DNA of 64,000 bases from Plasmodium malariae (lineage: Eukaryota > Apicomplexa > Aconoidasida > Haemosporida > Plasmodiidae): NCBI RefSeq assembly GCF_900090045.1, contig NC_041779.1:1265001-1329000 (forward strand). The letters are read 5' to 3'. Made by a program: the position numbers and the translations under genes. Of this stretch, positions 24,116 through 38,700 are shown one piece after another. Position 1 is the first letter of the stretch, and the number at the start of each line of letters is the position of its first letter. The notes beneath the pieces were generated by a model, which searched no databases, had not been told where the DNA came from, and saw only the letters and a list, made by a program, of their open reading frames with translations.

Positions 24116-24292
24116 TCTTAGCCATGTACATATATTTATGCATTTTTTTTGTCGATAAAATGACAGTACAATAAAATTTAAAAACTATGTTTTTTCTTCA
24201 TTTTTCAGGGCATGCAACTTTTTTTTTTTTTTTTTTTTTTTCTCTATTTTGTTATCTTTTTAAATCTCTACATAAAATTTGATTCTCTTAAA
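23108..24292. other. Intergenic region upstream of PUF2 and of the small + strand gene
   Basis: Contains (TA)n tracts at 23138-23178 and 24045-24113, A/T-runs, and several short frames on the minus strand of uncertain meaning (see findings for 23385-23815). It should hold the promoters of PUF2 and of the 24293 gene. Confidence 0.6.
24045..24113. repeat. (TA)n microsatellite
   Basis: About 68 bases of uninterrupted TA, one of the longest in the window. Confidence 0.9.
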
Positions 24293-24915
24293 ATGTATAG
24301 AACGCATGATGTTAACACAGATAAAAGGAATTGTGCTCACTTATTATTTATTTTATATTTTATATTTTATTGGACGTTTAAATATTCAATTTCCTGTTTT
24401 ATTGCATTGGGGCTGCTCGTGCCAAGCAAGGTGGATCAAGGTAGCATATTAATATAAATTAAATGTACTCACATGCATATGTATGTATACATTGAAGTAT
24501 AAATATATGTATGTATATACATATTTATACATGTAGGGGCAGGCAAAATGTTCGCATACGTCATCTTTGACATTTGTTGCTTTAACAAATAACATAGAGG
24601 ACCTCTTCCTCTTCTACAATATCCTCCTCCCCTGACTGCCATCACGTCATTACGCAAGTAGACGTGCACATGTAGATATGATTTATTTAATTTTTTACGA
24701 AAATGAGGGTGCATGCTAAAATGTGAAAAATGTGTGTTCTCAGTTTGAGATATTTCCATAGGTTAATCAGTGCACATGTACATATATACATATGTACGTA
24801 CGTATATATTTACATAGGTAATACGGCGTTTATTGCGTTTTTATATTTTACATTTTTTGTTTCTTCCCCAAGGGTAAAAAGATCCTATTCACTAAAAAGC
24901 GCGAATAATTTTTAA
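24293..24915 (+). CDS. Small two-exon membrane protein, family unknown
   Basis: Exon 1 is 24293-24440 and exon 2 is 24818-24915. The donor CAAG|GTAGCA and the acceptor TTTACATAG join in phase (GGT codon split 1/2) to 81 residues. The product starts MYRTHDVNTDKRNCAH, then a hydrophobic helix LLFILYFIFYWTFKYSISCF continuing IALGLLVPSKVDQG, then a second helix TAFIAFLYFTFFVSS and a basic tail PRVKRSYSLKSANNF. This is two membrane passes with a short loop spanning the splice and a positively charged C-terminus. Neither exon alone gives a sensible protein, but together they do. The topology resembles small ER or mitochondrial complex subunits; no family was recognised. It lies between PUF2 and dhfr-ts. 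Confidence 0.6.
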
Positions 24916-25123
24916 CAGAACAAAAAACAAAGATAGTTCATTTTAGTTTTTACAAATGTGTATAACGTAACATCCTCCCATGGTTAAAATGAGGGACCTT
25001 TTTCCCTCTGAATACAATTCCCCCTTTTTCTCTTTTTCATTAAGCGATAAATCAAAATAAGAAAATATGTTTATAATGTTCATTATGTTCGTCATTAAAC
25101 ATATATGCGTTCATTTGAACAAA

Positions 25124-25151
25124 CTTTTTTTTTTCTTTTTTTTTTTTTTTT

Positions 25152-25199
<48 letters not shown>
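25124..25199. repeat. Near-pure poly(T) tract of about 75 bases
   Basis: Thymines interrupted by two cytosines. It is a long homopolymer likely to be length-polymorphic and prone to sequencing error. Confidence 0.9.
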
Positions 25200-25200
<1 letters not shown>

Positions 25201-25417
25201 AAAGATATTAAAGAAACAGATTATGTAGGAAGTTGTATATTGCGTGTTTCATTCTTCAATTTGTATTCGTCAATTTTTTTTTTTAATTTTTCAACATTCC
25301 TTTTTTACGAAACTGTTATAATGTGCTAGCCTTGCTTTTTAAACCCGTAAAAAAGAGATAAATAATTCTCGTTATTTAAAAAAAAAAAAGGTAAAAGGTT
25401 TTTAACATGGTGAGACA

Positions 25418-25853
25418 ATGCTAAGAACGACAAAACAATGTGAAGCATTACGAAACAAATTAAAATATTTTAAAAATAATGATTACAACAGATGTCCTAT
25501 ATACATGGCATCGTCATTTACAGCAATGGAAAAGAATATGCATTTCACTTATATGTATAAATTTTCAAGCCAAAGGGCTGAGAAAGGAAAGAAATCAAAG
25601 GTAACTTTAAAGGGGGATTATAAATGCCCATTATCTTTCTAAAAAGTCATGGAAGACAATTTTAAAAATAAAAGTCATAAATGGTACTATAAAATTTAAT
25701 TTTTTCTTGCCCTATTTTTATATGTTTTTTCCTTTTTTGTGCTTTATTATTTCTTCACTTATAATTTTTTTTTCCCGTTCAAACGCCCAGTTACTACTGA
25801 TGCACATTTTGCAATTCCTGAGTTTATGTGTCAAGAAGCATATAATTCAATGA
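25418..25853 (+). CDS. Candidate small two-exon gene (weak)
   Basis: Exon 1 at 25418-25600 begins MLRTTKQCEALRNKLKYF and has balanced composition (CPIYMASSFTAMEKNMHF). A donor AAAG|GTAACT follows. A convincing acceptor (TTTTTCCCGTTCAAACGCCCAG) lies at 25790. Joined in phase 0 the product is 81 residues with tail LLLMHILQFLSLCVKKHIIQ. A second frame of the downstream exon (TTDAHFAIPEFMCQEAYNSM) also reads well but needs a different phase, and exon 1 can be read through to a stop at 25642. So the locus looks exon-like but the structure is unresolved. No function can be suggested. Confidence 0.35.
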
Positions 25854-26849
25854 GAAGTATATCCTATACATATTTACTTGTGGGTTAACTTATAATAATC
25901 TTTTTTCAAGATCATTAAGAAAATAAAAATGAAAATATATTATATACGTTTTAGTACTATACAAAATTTATTCTTCTTATTTGTGAGATAAAAAAAATAA
26001 AAATAAAAGAGACATATTATTTATTAAGTGGTTATATTCCTTAATTTCGCATTTTTCTCAAATTGATATTTCGAACTTTTTTTTTTTTTTTTTTTCTCCT
26101 TCCAGCGTTATGCTTTAATTATTAAAGTAATAAAAAAAGAACGGCAAAAAGAAATAAAAAGAGAAAAAGAAAAGCAAAAACAAATTTCACGAATATGAGA
26201 CTTTCTTGAGGCCTAAAATTTCCCTCGAATTACTGCGATTCCTTGGCTTTCCATTCACCATATAATATGAACAAATTAAGGAAACGTAATGCATATACAC
26301 AAAAAAGTATATATTTTCCGCTGAACGTTTTGAAATAACATTATAATATGAAGAGACAAACATTTTATTTTATGGCACACTATATATGTACGCCTTTTTA
26401 TAATTATCGTAAGCAGTCATAAATGTTGAAATAAATTTTATGCCATTGGAAAGGAAAAAATAAAAAAAAAAAAAAAAAAAAAAAAGCGAGAGAGCTTGTA
26501 TTTATTTCGAACAGCACTTTCGACATTATCAAAGCACATTAAAGCACACTTTAGTGAACTATAAATTTTAGAAACACCCAAGTGCGAATTTGGATTTTAT
26601 TCCCTTCCGACATCCCATTTCTGATATTTTATTTCTTTGAGCTTCCCGGCCTCTCGATTGCAGTTATCTTCTCACCTGCACATATACATACACGTACAAA
26701 AATATATATTATATATACATATATATGTATATACATATATATACATGTACATATACATATACGTAGCACATAAGCTGTACATTTATCCGGAGGCAAAGCA
26801 GGAGAAGAAAGGACGAAAAGGGAGAAAACGTGTACCGCATATATCTTAA

Positions 26850-28718
<1,869 letters not shown>

Positions 28719-28853
28719 TAGCGGTTAGGATGCCTGAGCAGGGCATGTGCATGTAAATGTGTATTTATTTTTTTTTTTTTTTCTAGTTAAAACGTAAAAC
28801 GTATATTATGACTTGTTCAGAAAAAAAAAAGAAAAGAAAAAAAAAAAGAAAAG

Positions 28854-28888
<35 letters not shown>

Positions 28889-29190
28889 TACCTCCCCAGT
28901 AGTAAATATATGCGTACATAAACATACACACACATACAAGCGGACATATAAAAACATCAGCATAATTCATGTAAGAAGAGGAGTTAAATTACATGACCTA
29001 TGAAAACCCATTTTGCTATTTTTGAACCGCGCGCCTCAGATGATATGACAAAAATGCCTCTAATCGTAAAAGTCCACTTACGATTTATTGAAATTGGAGA
29101 AGTAAAAGTTTTATATTTTCCTCAAATGGCTGTTACTTAGCTATTTCCGTTGGCTAATTTTTAATTTTTTCCCCCCATTACAAGGGTGTA

Positions 29191-29196
<6 letters not shown>

Positions 29197-29240
<44 letters not shown>
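29197..29240. repeat. (TA)n microsatellite
   Basis: About 42 bases of TA between the 3' ends of two convergent genes. Confidence 0.9.
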
Positions 29241-29242
<2 letters not shown>

Positions 29243-29709
29243 TGTATCAATGTATGTATATATATATGTATATGCTATATGTGCACATATTACATAAGTA
29301 TAGAGAAGGCACAACAACACAAGAGTTGGTGGAAAAAAAAGCGAAATAAAAGAAAAGTACGCAAATGACATTTAGTTCTTGTTTTAGTTATAGCTGCTGT
29401 GATTGTAGTAGTTATATATATATATATTTTATTTTTTTTTTTATTTGCCTTTGTGTAGCAATTATTTTAGCTTGTGAACATTTAAAGGGGAAAAAAAATT
29501 GAGCAACAAGCACTTTGCAGAAATAAGGATGTCTGTTATAACGTTTAATGTTAAAATGGTAACGTATACAAAAAAAGTTTAAAAAAAAGAGTAGAAAGAA
29601 ATAAAATATAATAAAGTAAATTATAATTGCGTAAAATAACAACATAAAAGAAAAATTATAAAGTCTGGTCAACTTCGCAAGGATTGTAATGTCCCCTGTA
29701 TGCGTACAT

Positions 29710-29790
29710 AAAATATATACACACATACATACACACATACATACACACATACATACATGCATACATACATGCATACATACATACATACAT
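29710..29790. repeat. ACATACAT/GCATACAT tetranucleotide array
   Basis: About 80 bases of CATA units just downstream of the LETM1-like stop codon. Confidence 0.85.
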
Positions 29791-29847
29791 GCATATATAT
29801 AAATATAAGCTAATACAAATTATACTGCAAATTACTTTCGTTTCAAT

Positions 29848-32756
29848 TCAACTCTTTATACTCACGACGTCATCGGTTTTCTCTTCTTCCGGATAGAAAT
29901 ATTCATCCTAAAAAATAATCGCAAAAATGAAATGAGAAAAATTTAACGCGGCATATGGTCAGTAATAGAGCGAAACGTATAACTTGTAGAGAAATATGTC
30001 ATTATTCTTTTTTTTTTTTTGGATTTTTTTTTTTTTTTTTTCTCGGTTATGTGTATAAAAGGAGCATTACCATTTCTACTTGTTTGTGTGCATTCAACTC
30101 GTTTATATGTTTTTCAATATGTTGGAGTCTTTCGGACATGTTTTTTATTATTTCATTAATATCACCTAAAAAATGGGAAGAATGGTATAAAACGGTTAAA
30201 TTAAACAGCGGCACACTTAAAATCGCAAAATGCGTAAATGTGAACAACGCAATAATTTATATGATATATTTCGTATATGTTAAATAAACGCGTAGTAACA
30301 TTTGTCTACTAACAGGACTGTCTCTTCTCGGCCAAGTCGGTCAATGAAGTGAAGGCAATCTTTAGTTCGCTAGAAGGAAAATGGGAAAATAATATGTGGT
30401 ACGTCAAATAAGCACGGGATGGAAACATTGCGTGTGCATAATGATACCGATCAAAAGATACAGAAGCATAGATAAACACACAGAAGCATATGCAAGAACA
30501 TAAAAGAACATAAACGTTGGCATAATCGGAAACATAGAAAAGTGGGAAGGGGGGACAAGGTGTCACACAAATAAGATGTTTGCACCGCTATTCTACTTAC
30601 TTGTGCTGCAAATCACAAATTTGCCTTAACATGTTTAATTCATTTTGCATGTATTTATTTTTTTTAAGAAAATTCATTTTGATCTTATTCTCCTTGTTCT
30701 CAATAACTTCTTCATTAGTTTCTTTGTTAATATTTTTTTTAATTTCTAGTTCTTTCATTTTTAGATCGTCCAATTTTTCTTTAGCTTCCTGTATTAGTTT
30801 CTGTTTATCATCTATGTTTCCACTTTTTGTAATATTTTCATTATTTAAACTACAACTTGTTTTATCGGTGTCCTGAATATCCATAATTGCATGTGTAATA
30901 ACTACACACCTAATATATAGAAGTAAGATATATGGAACTTCTTTAATACTAGCTAATTCTAACCATTGTTGTATTTGTATTTTCATTTCTTTTTCTGTGA
31001 TATTGTAATTCATTCCTCTATCTTTGCATATTTCTATCAATGTATTCTTTTTTAAATTATCAACCCCTTCATAAATTAGTTCTCTGTCTTCTCTTTGTAG
31101 TCTTAAAAAATGATGCCTTAATTGCAAAACAACATGATAATGCATTCCATATGGTTTCAATCCAAGTAAATGGCATATTGTTTGTAATGTTTTTAAGTTC
31201 ATCTGATCTAGTACAAAATCATCTTTAAAAATTTTAGCTATTTTTAATGTATCTGCTACACTTAAGAATGGATTAACATCTTTTTCATCTTTATTAATAA
31301 GTTGTTGATGAAATTTATTTAAAATTTTTTTTTTTTTATCAGAATCTATACCTATATTTTCATTTAATTGTTTTTCTTTCTCCTCAATTAATTGCTGCAA
31401 AAATTTGGCTAGCTGTTGTTTTGCATATAAATTTTTTTTTATTTTATTAAAATTATCATCATTATTTTTAAAAGTTGATGGCAATAAGTCAGGATAGATT
31501 TTCAAAAAAAGAGGAAGTAGAAACTCAGCAAAAGGTATTATTATAAAAAAGGAAAATGGAATTAATTTGAACATATCATTCATTGTTCTGATTAATAATT
31601 TATATTCAGAATATGACAATCTATATCCTTTTAATCTTTTAATAATTAAATTTTTTGAAATTTTCATATTTGTTAAAAATAAAAGAATACCTGTTTTAAC
31701 CCAAACAATCGTATGCTTTACATTTTTTTTCAAATCTCCATAATACACTCTTAACATCGATGGCTGTAATATTATAATTTTTATTTGTGCACACGTTGTT
31801 TTTATAATTGAAAAAGCATATTTTAATCCACTTGCACTCTTTTTACAAATTTTATTAATTTTGTTTTCACTATCATTTGTCTTCAATTTCTTCTTCTTTA
31901 TCATGTTAATCATAGTAGCATGTTCTTCATTCCCCTTTCCCTGGTTTTCCAGGTCATGTGCGCTGTTACTACTATTGCTGCAATTAGCATTACTGACTAC
32001 GTGGCTATCCATATTGTTTATTCCATTCTTCGCCTCTTGGTTCGTTTCGTGGTTCGTTTTGTGATTCGTTTCGTGGTTCGTTTTGTGGTTCGTTTCGTGG
32101 TTCGTTTCGTGGTTTGTTTTATTTCCCATTATACTGTTCTTATGATGTTCCCAGCTTTCGTTCAAAGGAGAAGGCACCTTCTGTGTACGTCCTTTTTGAT
32201 CCTCCGCCATTATTAGTTCTTTACGTGTTTCAATATTACTACCGTCTAGTTTTACTTTTTTTTGCTCTATATTCTTATCTGTTTGGGCGCTTTGATATTT
32301 TGTTGAAAACGATTTTTTTATTATACTATTTATTGTGAAGTGCTTCCCTTTTGCTAATATCCATTTGTTTATCCTTACTGCCGCTTTGTCATAGTTATGA
32401 CTTATTCTGTTGCTAAATAAATTTGCATCTATCAAACAAAGCGGATTTTGCCACGTCGATGCAATACTAGCAGTAGTACCAGCAGTTGAAGTAGCAGCCG
32501 CAGTAGTAGCAGCAGCAGTAGTAGCAGCCGCAGTAGTAGCAGCAGCAGTAGTAGCAGCAGCAGTAGTAGCAGCCGTAGCTGAACATAACTTCCACGCCAG
32601 TCTTTTCCTTCGTTCCTCGTTCACATCATTATAATGGACTGTATTTGCATTGCTTGCTTCTATAATTTTACTATAGCTATATAATTTTTTTTTTAAATCC
32701 CCATGTCCACGTGTTGAGAGGAATCTGTATGTTACTTTGATTGAGCGCAGTCCCAT
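29848..32756 (-). CDS. LETM1-like mitochondrial inner-membrane protein
   Basis: Exons (minus): 30601-32756, 30314-30369, 30071-30165 and 29848-29907. Phases agree and give 788 residues. The start at 32756 gives MGLRSIKVTYRFLSTRG, a basic N-terminus suited to mitochondrial import. An (AAATT)n Ala/Thr repeat lies at residues 59-98 and an NHETNHKT repeat at 215-238. The LETM1 core is at about 330-600: KHTIVWVKTGILLFLTN, YRLSYSEYKLLIRTMNDMFKLIP, the membrane segment FSFFIIIPFAEFLLPLFLKIYPDLLPS, then the soluble helical region with LKPYGMHYHVVLQLRHHFLRLQREDREL. LETM1 proteins act in potassium/proton or calcium/proton exchange and mitochondrial ribosome or volume control. The C-terminus is coiled coil and is completed by three short exons ending EEEKTDDVVSIKS. 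The last exon could also splice at GTC|GTGAGT, so the final residues are less certain. Confidence 0.88.
32461..32580 (-). repeat. 15-base coding repeat (Ala-Ala-Ala-Thr-Thr)n
   Basis: GCAGTAGTAGCAGCC-type units on the + strand encode AAATT on the coding strand, near the N-terminus of the LETM1-like protein. It is strikingly GC-rich for this genome. Confidence 0.9.
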
Positions 32757-33178
32757 TTTTCTTTCTCTTCTTTTTATGATTTGCTTATTTTCCCACCTTT
32801 TTGCAATTATTGACCTACCTTTTATCCCAGTTATATACCTTTTCTTTTTTCTTTTTTTTTTCCCCCTTTTTGGCTTAAAAAAGGAATGTGGCAAAATAAC
32901 GAACAACAAACAAAACAGTCATTGGGGTTAGAAGTAAGTATGTTGACATTACAACATTATTATCATAAAATTTTGTGTACATATATATATTGTCTTCAAA
33001 TCTTATCATCTCACATTTTTTAAAATTTATAACGTTCCATTCATTCTTTTTGTATTTTTTTTTTTCTTTTTTTCATAATTTAACATGCACACATGTTCAT
33101 ATATTTATATGGCCATGTATACATATATAAATGTAAATACATCCTTAACAGTTAATATAAAAAAGGCCTGACTCTATT

Positions 33179-33211
<33 letters not shown>

Positions 33212-34084
33212 TTCTTATCACATTTAGTACGAAAAAGGAAATATGTATTATATACCGTTAAATATATGTATATATATTATGATTATATGTACACATAACC
33301 ATTGTTTTGTAAGTCCATGCGTGAACATTACAGTGCTCGGTTGGTATATACTAATCAGTGTATCACCTAATCAAAACATGCAAATTTTACATGAATTATT
33401 AAGTATAAGGACATGTATAAATAATATAATAAAATATAATGTATTATAACACAACCCTATACTATACATTGCAATATATCGTAAAAAGGTACTCAATTTT
33501 GTGCCAATTCCTTGTCACAGAATACCACAAAAACCAACTAGCAAAATTAACATGTACAGCAATAACATTAATCTTACCCATTAACAGTATATTATACTTC
33601 TATGAAAACCGTTGTAACGTATATGACATATATATGTACATATGTTAAAAAAGAGAAAAAAAAATTTTCATTATGTACATAAATTTATATACGCTGCTTA
33701 CATGTGCGTGTACATAAATATATATACATTATTGTGTACACGTTCATAATTCTACATACACTAACACGTACCCGCACATATACATACAAATAAACATGTA
33801 CATATTTAAAATTTGTATTCTTACATTTATTATGTAATAACTCAGCCAAGATATATTCTAAGTTAATAATGACGATGTTAGCTTTTTAACTTCCTCATAT
33901 ATTTTTGCGCAGTAAAATAAGAAAATTTTCAATATATTAAAATTTCTTATTATTATTTTAACAGAAAATAAAAAAAAATAAAAAAATAAAATAAAACATG
34001 CAAAGAATGTTATTCTTCAAAACGTTATATAGAATTTGAAAATTGAAAAAACGCCTATGGGTACATCATTAAAAAAAAAGGGTA

Positions 34085-34093
<9 letters not shown>

Positions 34094-34120
<27 letters not shown>

Positions 34121-34140
34121 TGTATGTATGTATGTATATA
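34094..34140. repeat. (GTAT)n tetranucleotide array
   Basis: About 11 perfect GTAT units in the spacer upstream of the VPS13-like gene. Confidence 0.9.
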
Positions 34141-35017
34141 TATGTAAACGAACGATACGTAAAAGAATAACTAAACAGTAAGAGGTACCTTACATGCATG
34201 AATTACTTTACATACGAATGATTGTATATATGTATACATATATGTATATGTTCCCCTAATTATACGCATACGTGCAGCCGCCAATTGATAATATATCATA
34301 CTCGAGAAACGACGTATTTTTGAGGATGTATTTAATTATGTACGTTTTTCAAATAATCACGGTTTGAGTGTCACTTATAATATTATCTATTTTTATTTAT
34401 TATTATTTTTTTTTTTGTAGTATAATAGTGTAGCACAAACAAACAAATTGGTAAACGCATACATATATTTAGTATACATGTATTATATATATAAATATGT
34501 ACATGTAAATACAAACATATAAATGCATACATGTATGCACTTTTATATGTGAGTTACAAATGTACAAACTCTAAGATAGGAAAAAACTCCTTCATATCAC
34601 AATTTTTTCGAGAATAAAAAATAAAGATTATAATAAATATATAATAGCAATGGGAAATCATCAATAATGATTTTTTTAAAAGAAAATAAAAACAAAACAT
34701 TGCATACACCACTTATTATGTAGGAAAATAAAAGTTTGCTTTTTTTTTTTTTTTTCCTTTTATTATTTTATTTGTTTTTCCTTTTTTCTTTTTTTATGTA
34801 AGCAGTATTTGAGCTGTACCATTTCATTAAATACTGCGTATAGGTAAGCAGTGAGTATTCCTACAGTTGTGCGCGTGTAGGTATGCATTTTTCACGCAAA
34901 TTCATAGGTCCATTACGTCCATGTGTACCTCCTTCCGTGTGTATTATTTCATGTATGTACAAAATGAAAGTTTAAAAGGAATGCTGTATAAACTTATACA
35001 TATATATGCATATACAT

Positions 35018-35125
35018 ACGTACATACATACATACGTACATACATACATACGTACATACATACATACGTACATACGTACATACATACATACATACGTACA
35101 TACGTGCATACATACATACATATAT
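35018..35125. repeat. CATACGTACATA array
   Basis: About 110 bases of alternating CATA and CGTA units. Both strands are open as a result, but this is a repeat artefact. Confidence 0.9.
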
Positions 35126-35443
35126 ATATATACATATATATATGTGTGTAAATAAGAGAGATCAAGGAACACCCACATATCTGTTTCATTCTATATCCAT
35201 TACTATTGCTATAACAAATTTCAATCACTAAGTTAAGCGCTCCTAAAAAAAAAAAATTATGAGACGTGTTAAAAAGAACAAACAGACTTTTGTAAAGTAG
35301 TAATGTCTATTTTATTTAGGAAAAAGAATGTTAGGTGTGATAAGAGAATGTGTATAAAATCAAAAGCTCGGAAAAAGTATGAAGAGTAATTCGACCACTT
35401 AATTAGGAATATATATTCATATATACATGTACGTATGTGTATG

Positions 35444-35446
<3 letters not shown>

Positions 35447-35480
<34 letters not shown>
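35447..35480. repeat. (TA)n microsatellite
   Basis: About 34 bases of TA about 260 bases upstream of the VPS13-like start. Confidence 0.9.
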
Positions 35481-35483
<3 letters not shown>

Positions 35484-35736
35484 GATATAGATATATATGT
35501 AGATATAGATATATATATGCATACATGTTTGTATATATGGGACAAATGTGTAGTACTGATATCACCGCAACACAGTCACTGTTAAACTGTAACAGTAAGA
35601 GCAAGGCGACGAATATGATAGATATAAAACATGCCGGATAAAATAAATAATAAAGCGGTAAAAAAGGAAAGCAAAGAAGGGGAACACAAAGTACTGGAGT
35701 AAAGTACGGGTGCAACGAACGGGAAAACCAAAAAAA

Positions 35737-38700
35737 ATGACTCTGCTGTTACGCCTGTTCAAGTTTGTTATCAACAAATGCAGCTATAGTAAATACATAA
35801 AGTCAGTTAGAAATGTTTGCATAAACAACATTAAACATATCATTTTTCAGGAAATCGAATTGAATCAATTCTTTGTTAACTACTTTAGTAGTATAAAGCT
35901 AGATAAAAAAAAAAAAAAAAAATAAAAAAAAAAGGACAAAGCAACAGGTGACAAAAAGGAAAATGTAGTGAATGACGATATTACTAAAGTGAGTAAATTT
36001 TTTAGTAAGTCAAGAGAAAAATTTATGAATTATTTAGTATACTTAAATTCCTTGAAAGATAAAGAATGTAAACTACTAATTAATATATGTTATATTGAAA
36101 GAGTGGAAGTAGACTGGAGAAGCAGAGCTGGATCCCCTTCCTTTTACAATGGGTTAACTGTTCATATTGAAAATGTTTTCGTAAGTATAAAGTTAGTAGA
36201 ACAAAGGGAAAGGAGCGCTCAGTGTAGTACTTACTATAGTCGTAGCTGCAGTTGTAGTAGTAGCTGTAGCTGCAGTTGTAGTAGTAGCTGTAGCTGTAGT
36301 AGTAGTAGTTATAGTTTAACTTCCAATGATTGTGACAGCAGTAAGAAGGGCATACCTTCAAAGGGCGAACTGCCAAAGGATGTGCCAGAAAGGAAAAGGA
36401 AAAATCTTTTTTTTGTAATATTTTTTTCTGTAATATTTTACTTAAGTATTTTTAAGAAATTATTGAGCTTGGTTTATGTGCTCTTTAAATCTCTGTTTCA
36501 TGTCCCAGCAAAATATAACGTGACTCAATTTTTGAAAAATTTATTTTTCAAAATCGTTTTAGAGCATTTGCTGTGTATTGATGTAAATAATATCAATATA
36601 GTATTTGAAGACAGCTTGTATAACGATGGTGGAATGAAGGAAAAAAAAAAAAAAAAAAGGAAAAGGAAAAAATGGGAAAAATGGGAAAAAACGAGAAAAT
36701 CCAGCAAAGCGGGAAAATCGAGAAGAACGAGAAAAACAAGCAAAACGAGAAGAACTAGAAAACCAAATGAGAACGAAAAAACAAAATGCTTCTCTGTTCT
36801 TGTCCCTTCTTGTAAGGAATATACACATAGACAACTTCACGTATATTCAGAGCAGAAAGAACGAAGCTAACGAAGAGTTAGAAATAAAGCGAAATGGGAA
36901 AATGAATATGATTAAGAGAGCAAATGTAAATGTTGATGAGTTGTTAAAAATAGGTGTAAACAATTTTAGTATTCATCAAGATTCTAGAAGTCAGCATATA
37001 AGTAACAGTAATATTCACGTAAGTAAAACAGCATATAAATTTTTTTTTTTTTATAACATAAACTTTGTACATAAGAGAAGGTGTATACTGGAAAATACTT
37101 GTGTGGCATGTATTATATCTAAGGACAGGACGAAGAAAAATGTGTTACTAAGTTTTTTATCTCCATGCATCCATTTCAACCTTTTAAATGACAGCAAGAA
37201 TAACATGTACGAATTGTTTTTGTTTTTGTATAAATATTTTTACACGTTTCGTTTGATGTGTCAAGGGGGGAAACGGATTGCCAACAGGCGTAGCAGTCGT
37301 TCCAGCCGTCAGCAGAAGTTGCAGCCATTGTGCAAGTCGTTGTCAGGGACCCTTCCCTTGTCGTGTAATAAAAAAAATGGCTCTAGTGGATTCAATGGCT
37401 CTAATGGATTCAATGGTTCTAATGGATTCAATGGCTCTAATGGATTCAATGGCTCTAATGGATTCAATGGCTCTAATGGATTCAATGGCTCTAATGGATT
37501 CAATGGCTCTAATGGTTCTAATGGCTATAATGGATCCAGTGGATTCAATGGCTCCAGTTGCTGTAATGCCTCTAATGGATTCAATGGCTCCAGTTGCTGT
37601 AATGCCTCTAATGGATTCAATGGCTCCAGTTGCTGTAATGCCTCTAATGGATCTTCTTCCTACGGAGGGGAGCAAAACATCGAAGAAGGAAGTGTTAGTA
37701 GAATTGACGGGAAGAAGACCCCAACGAATGAACATGACTGTGGAAGTGAACTGAGACTTTGCAGAAGTAGTCCCAGAATGAATAAACGAAAATATGCACA
37801 TAAAATGAGGAAAAGGAAATATTTTGAAATAGATATAAATATAGATAAGTTTATGGTGAGTTACCTATACAGTGCTAGTGACTACCTCTTCTGTTATTAC
37901 AAAAATATGAGCACCTTTTTATCCATTAAAGAAGAAAAGTGGATTCATAAAAGGAAAATGAAATGTCTGTACACAATACAAGATTTTATTTTATTTGTTG
38001 ATCTTTTTTTTGTAACAGAATCGTGTTCTAAATTAATTTTAAGTTTACACAGGAAAAAAGACAAAGTGTTCATCTTTAACAAAAGGTCTTCACAAAATAA
38101 AATTGTTTATAATAGAAATCATGAAAATAATTTTTTATTAACAAATGGGATATTTCCACATAGTTCAGTTAATAAGTATAGTGTTAGTGATAAGTCCAAG
38201 GGGAAGAGTAATCACTGCCTTTATGTGAGGATGGTAACAAAAAGAAGGAAACATCGTGAAACTTATAATAACATTAACATACAAATTGAAAGCATTAATT
38301 TAATTATTGAAAAAATTGATAAGTTCTTTGAGCTAGTTGATAATATACTTGAAGTGGATTTATTTGTTCTTCACTATTTGCTGGAAACAGAGGATGGTCA
38401 AAAAACAAAGGAACAAAAATATATTATGAACAGGAATAATACTCCTTCCATTAATGTAAGTACAAATATTAATAGAGGGAAATTAGAGCTGAAGAAGCGT
38501 AACACACCCTCCTTTCTTGTATGTTTTGATACTATTTCTTTATCATATACAAGGGAAAACTCCGCGTTCGTAAAATCCTTGCCGCGCAATAATTTTTTTT
38601 TTGTGAAAAGGGTAAACAGTGAGCGCAGCGTCTACAATGACAGTAACATCTGCCATCACAACGACTTCCGCTATAATTGGACTACCCGGCATCACAACTG

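Larger units (their letters stand above)
28719..29847. other. Convergent intergenic region
   Basis: Lies between DHFR-TS (+) and the LETM1-like gene (-). Holds A-rich runs at 28820-28884, a (TA)n tract at 29197-29240 and ACAT repeats at 29710-29790. No coding signal. Confidence 0.75.
32757..35736. other. Divergent intergenic region (about 3 kb)
   Basis: The largest spacer in the window, holding the promoters of the LETM1-like gene (-) and the VPS13-like gene (+). Contains T-runs (33181-33209, 34741-34755), GTAT arrays (34094-34140), a CATA/CGTA array (35018-35125) and (TA)n at 35447-35480. Short frames at 33243-33648 are AT-rich and unsupported. Confidence 0.65.

Noticed and set aside
33243..33648. 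Two short + strand frames in the 3 kb spacer
   Set aside because: Composition matches AT-rich noncoding DNA, with no convincing splice sites or motifs.
37309..37801. Antisense and alternate-frame repeats (LEPLNP, SIRAIE, DSMALM) over the SNGFNG array
   Set aside because: They are by-products of an 18-base coding repeat that is open in several frames.
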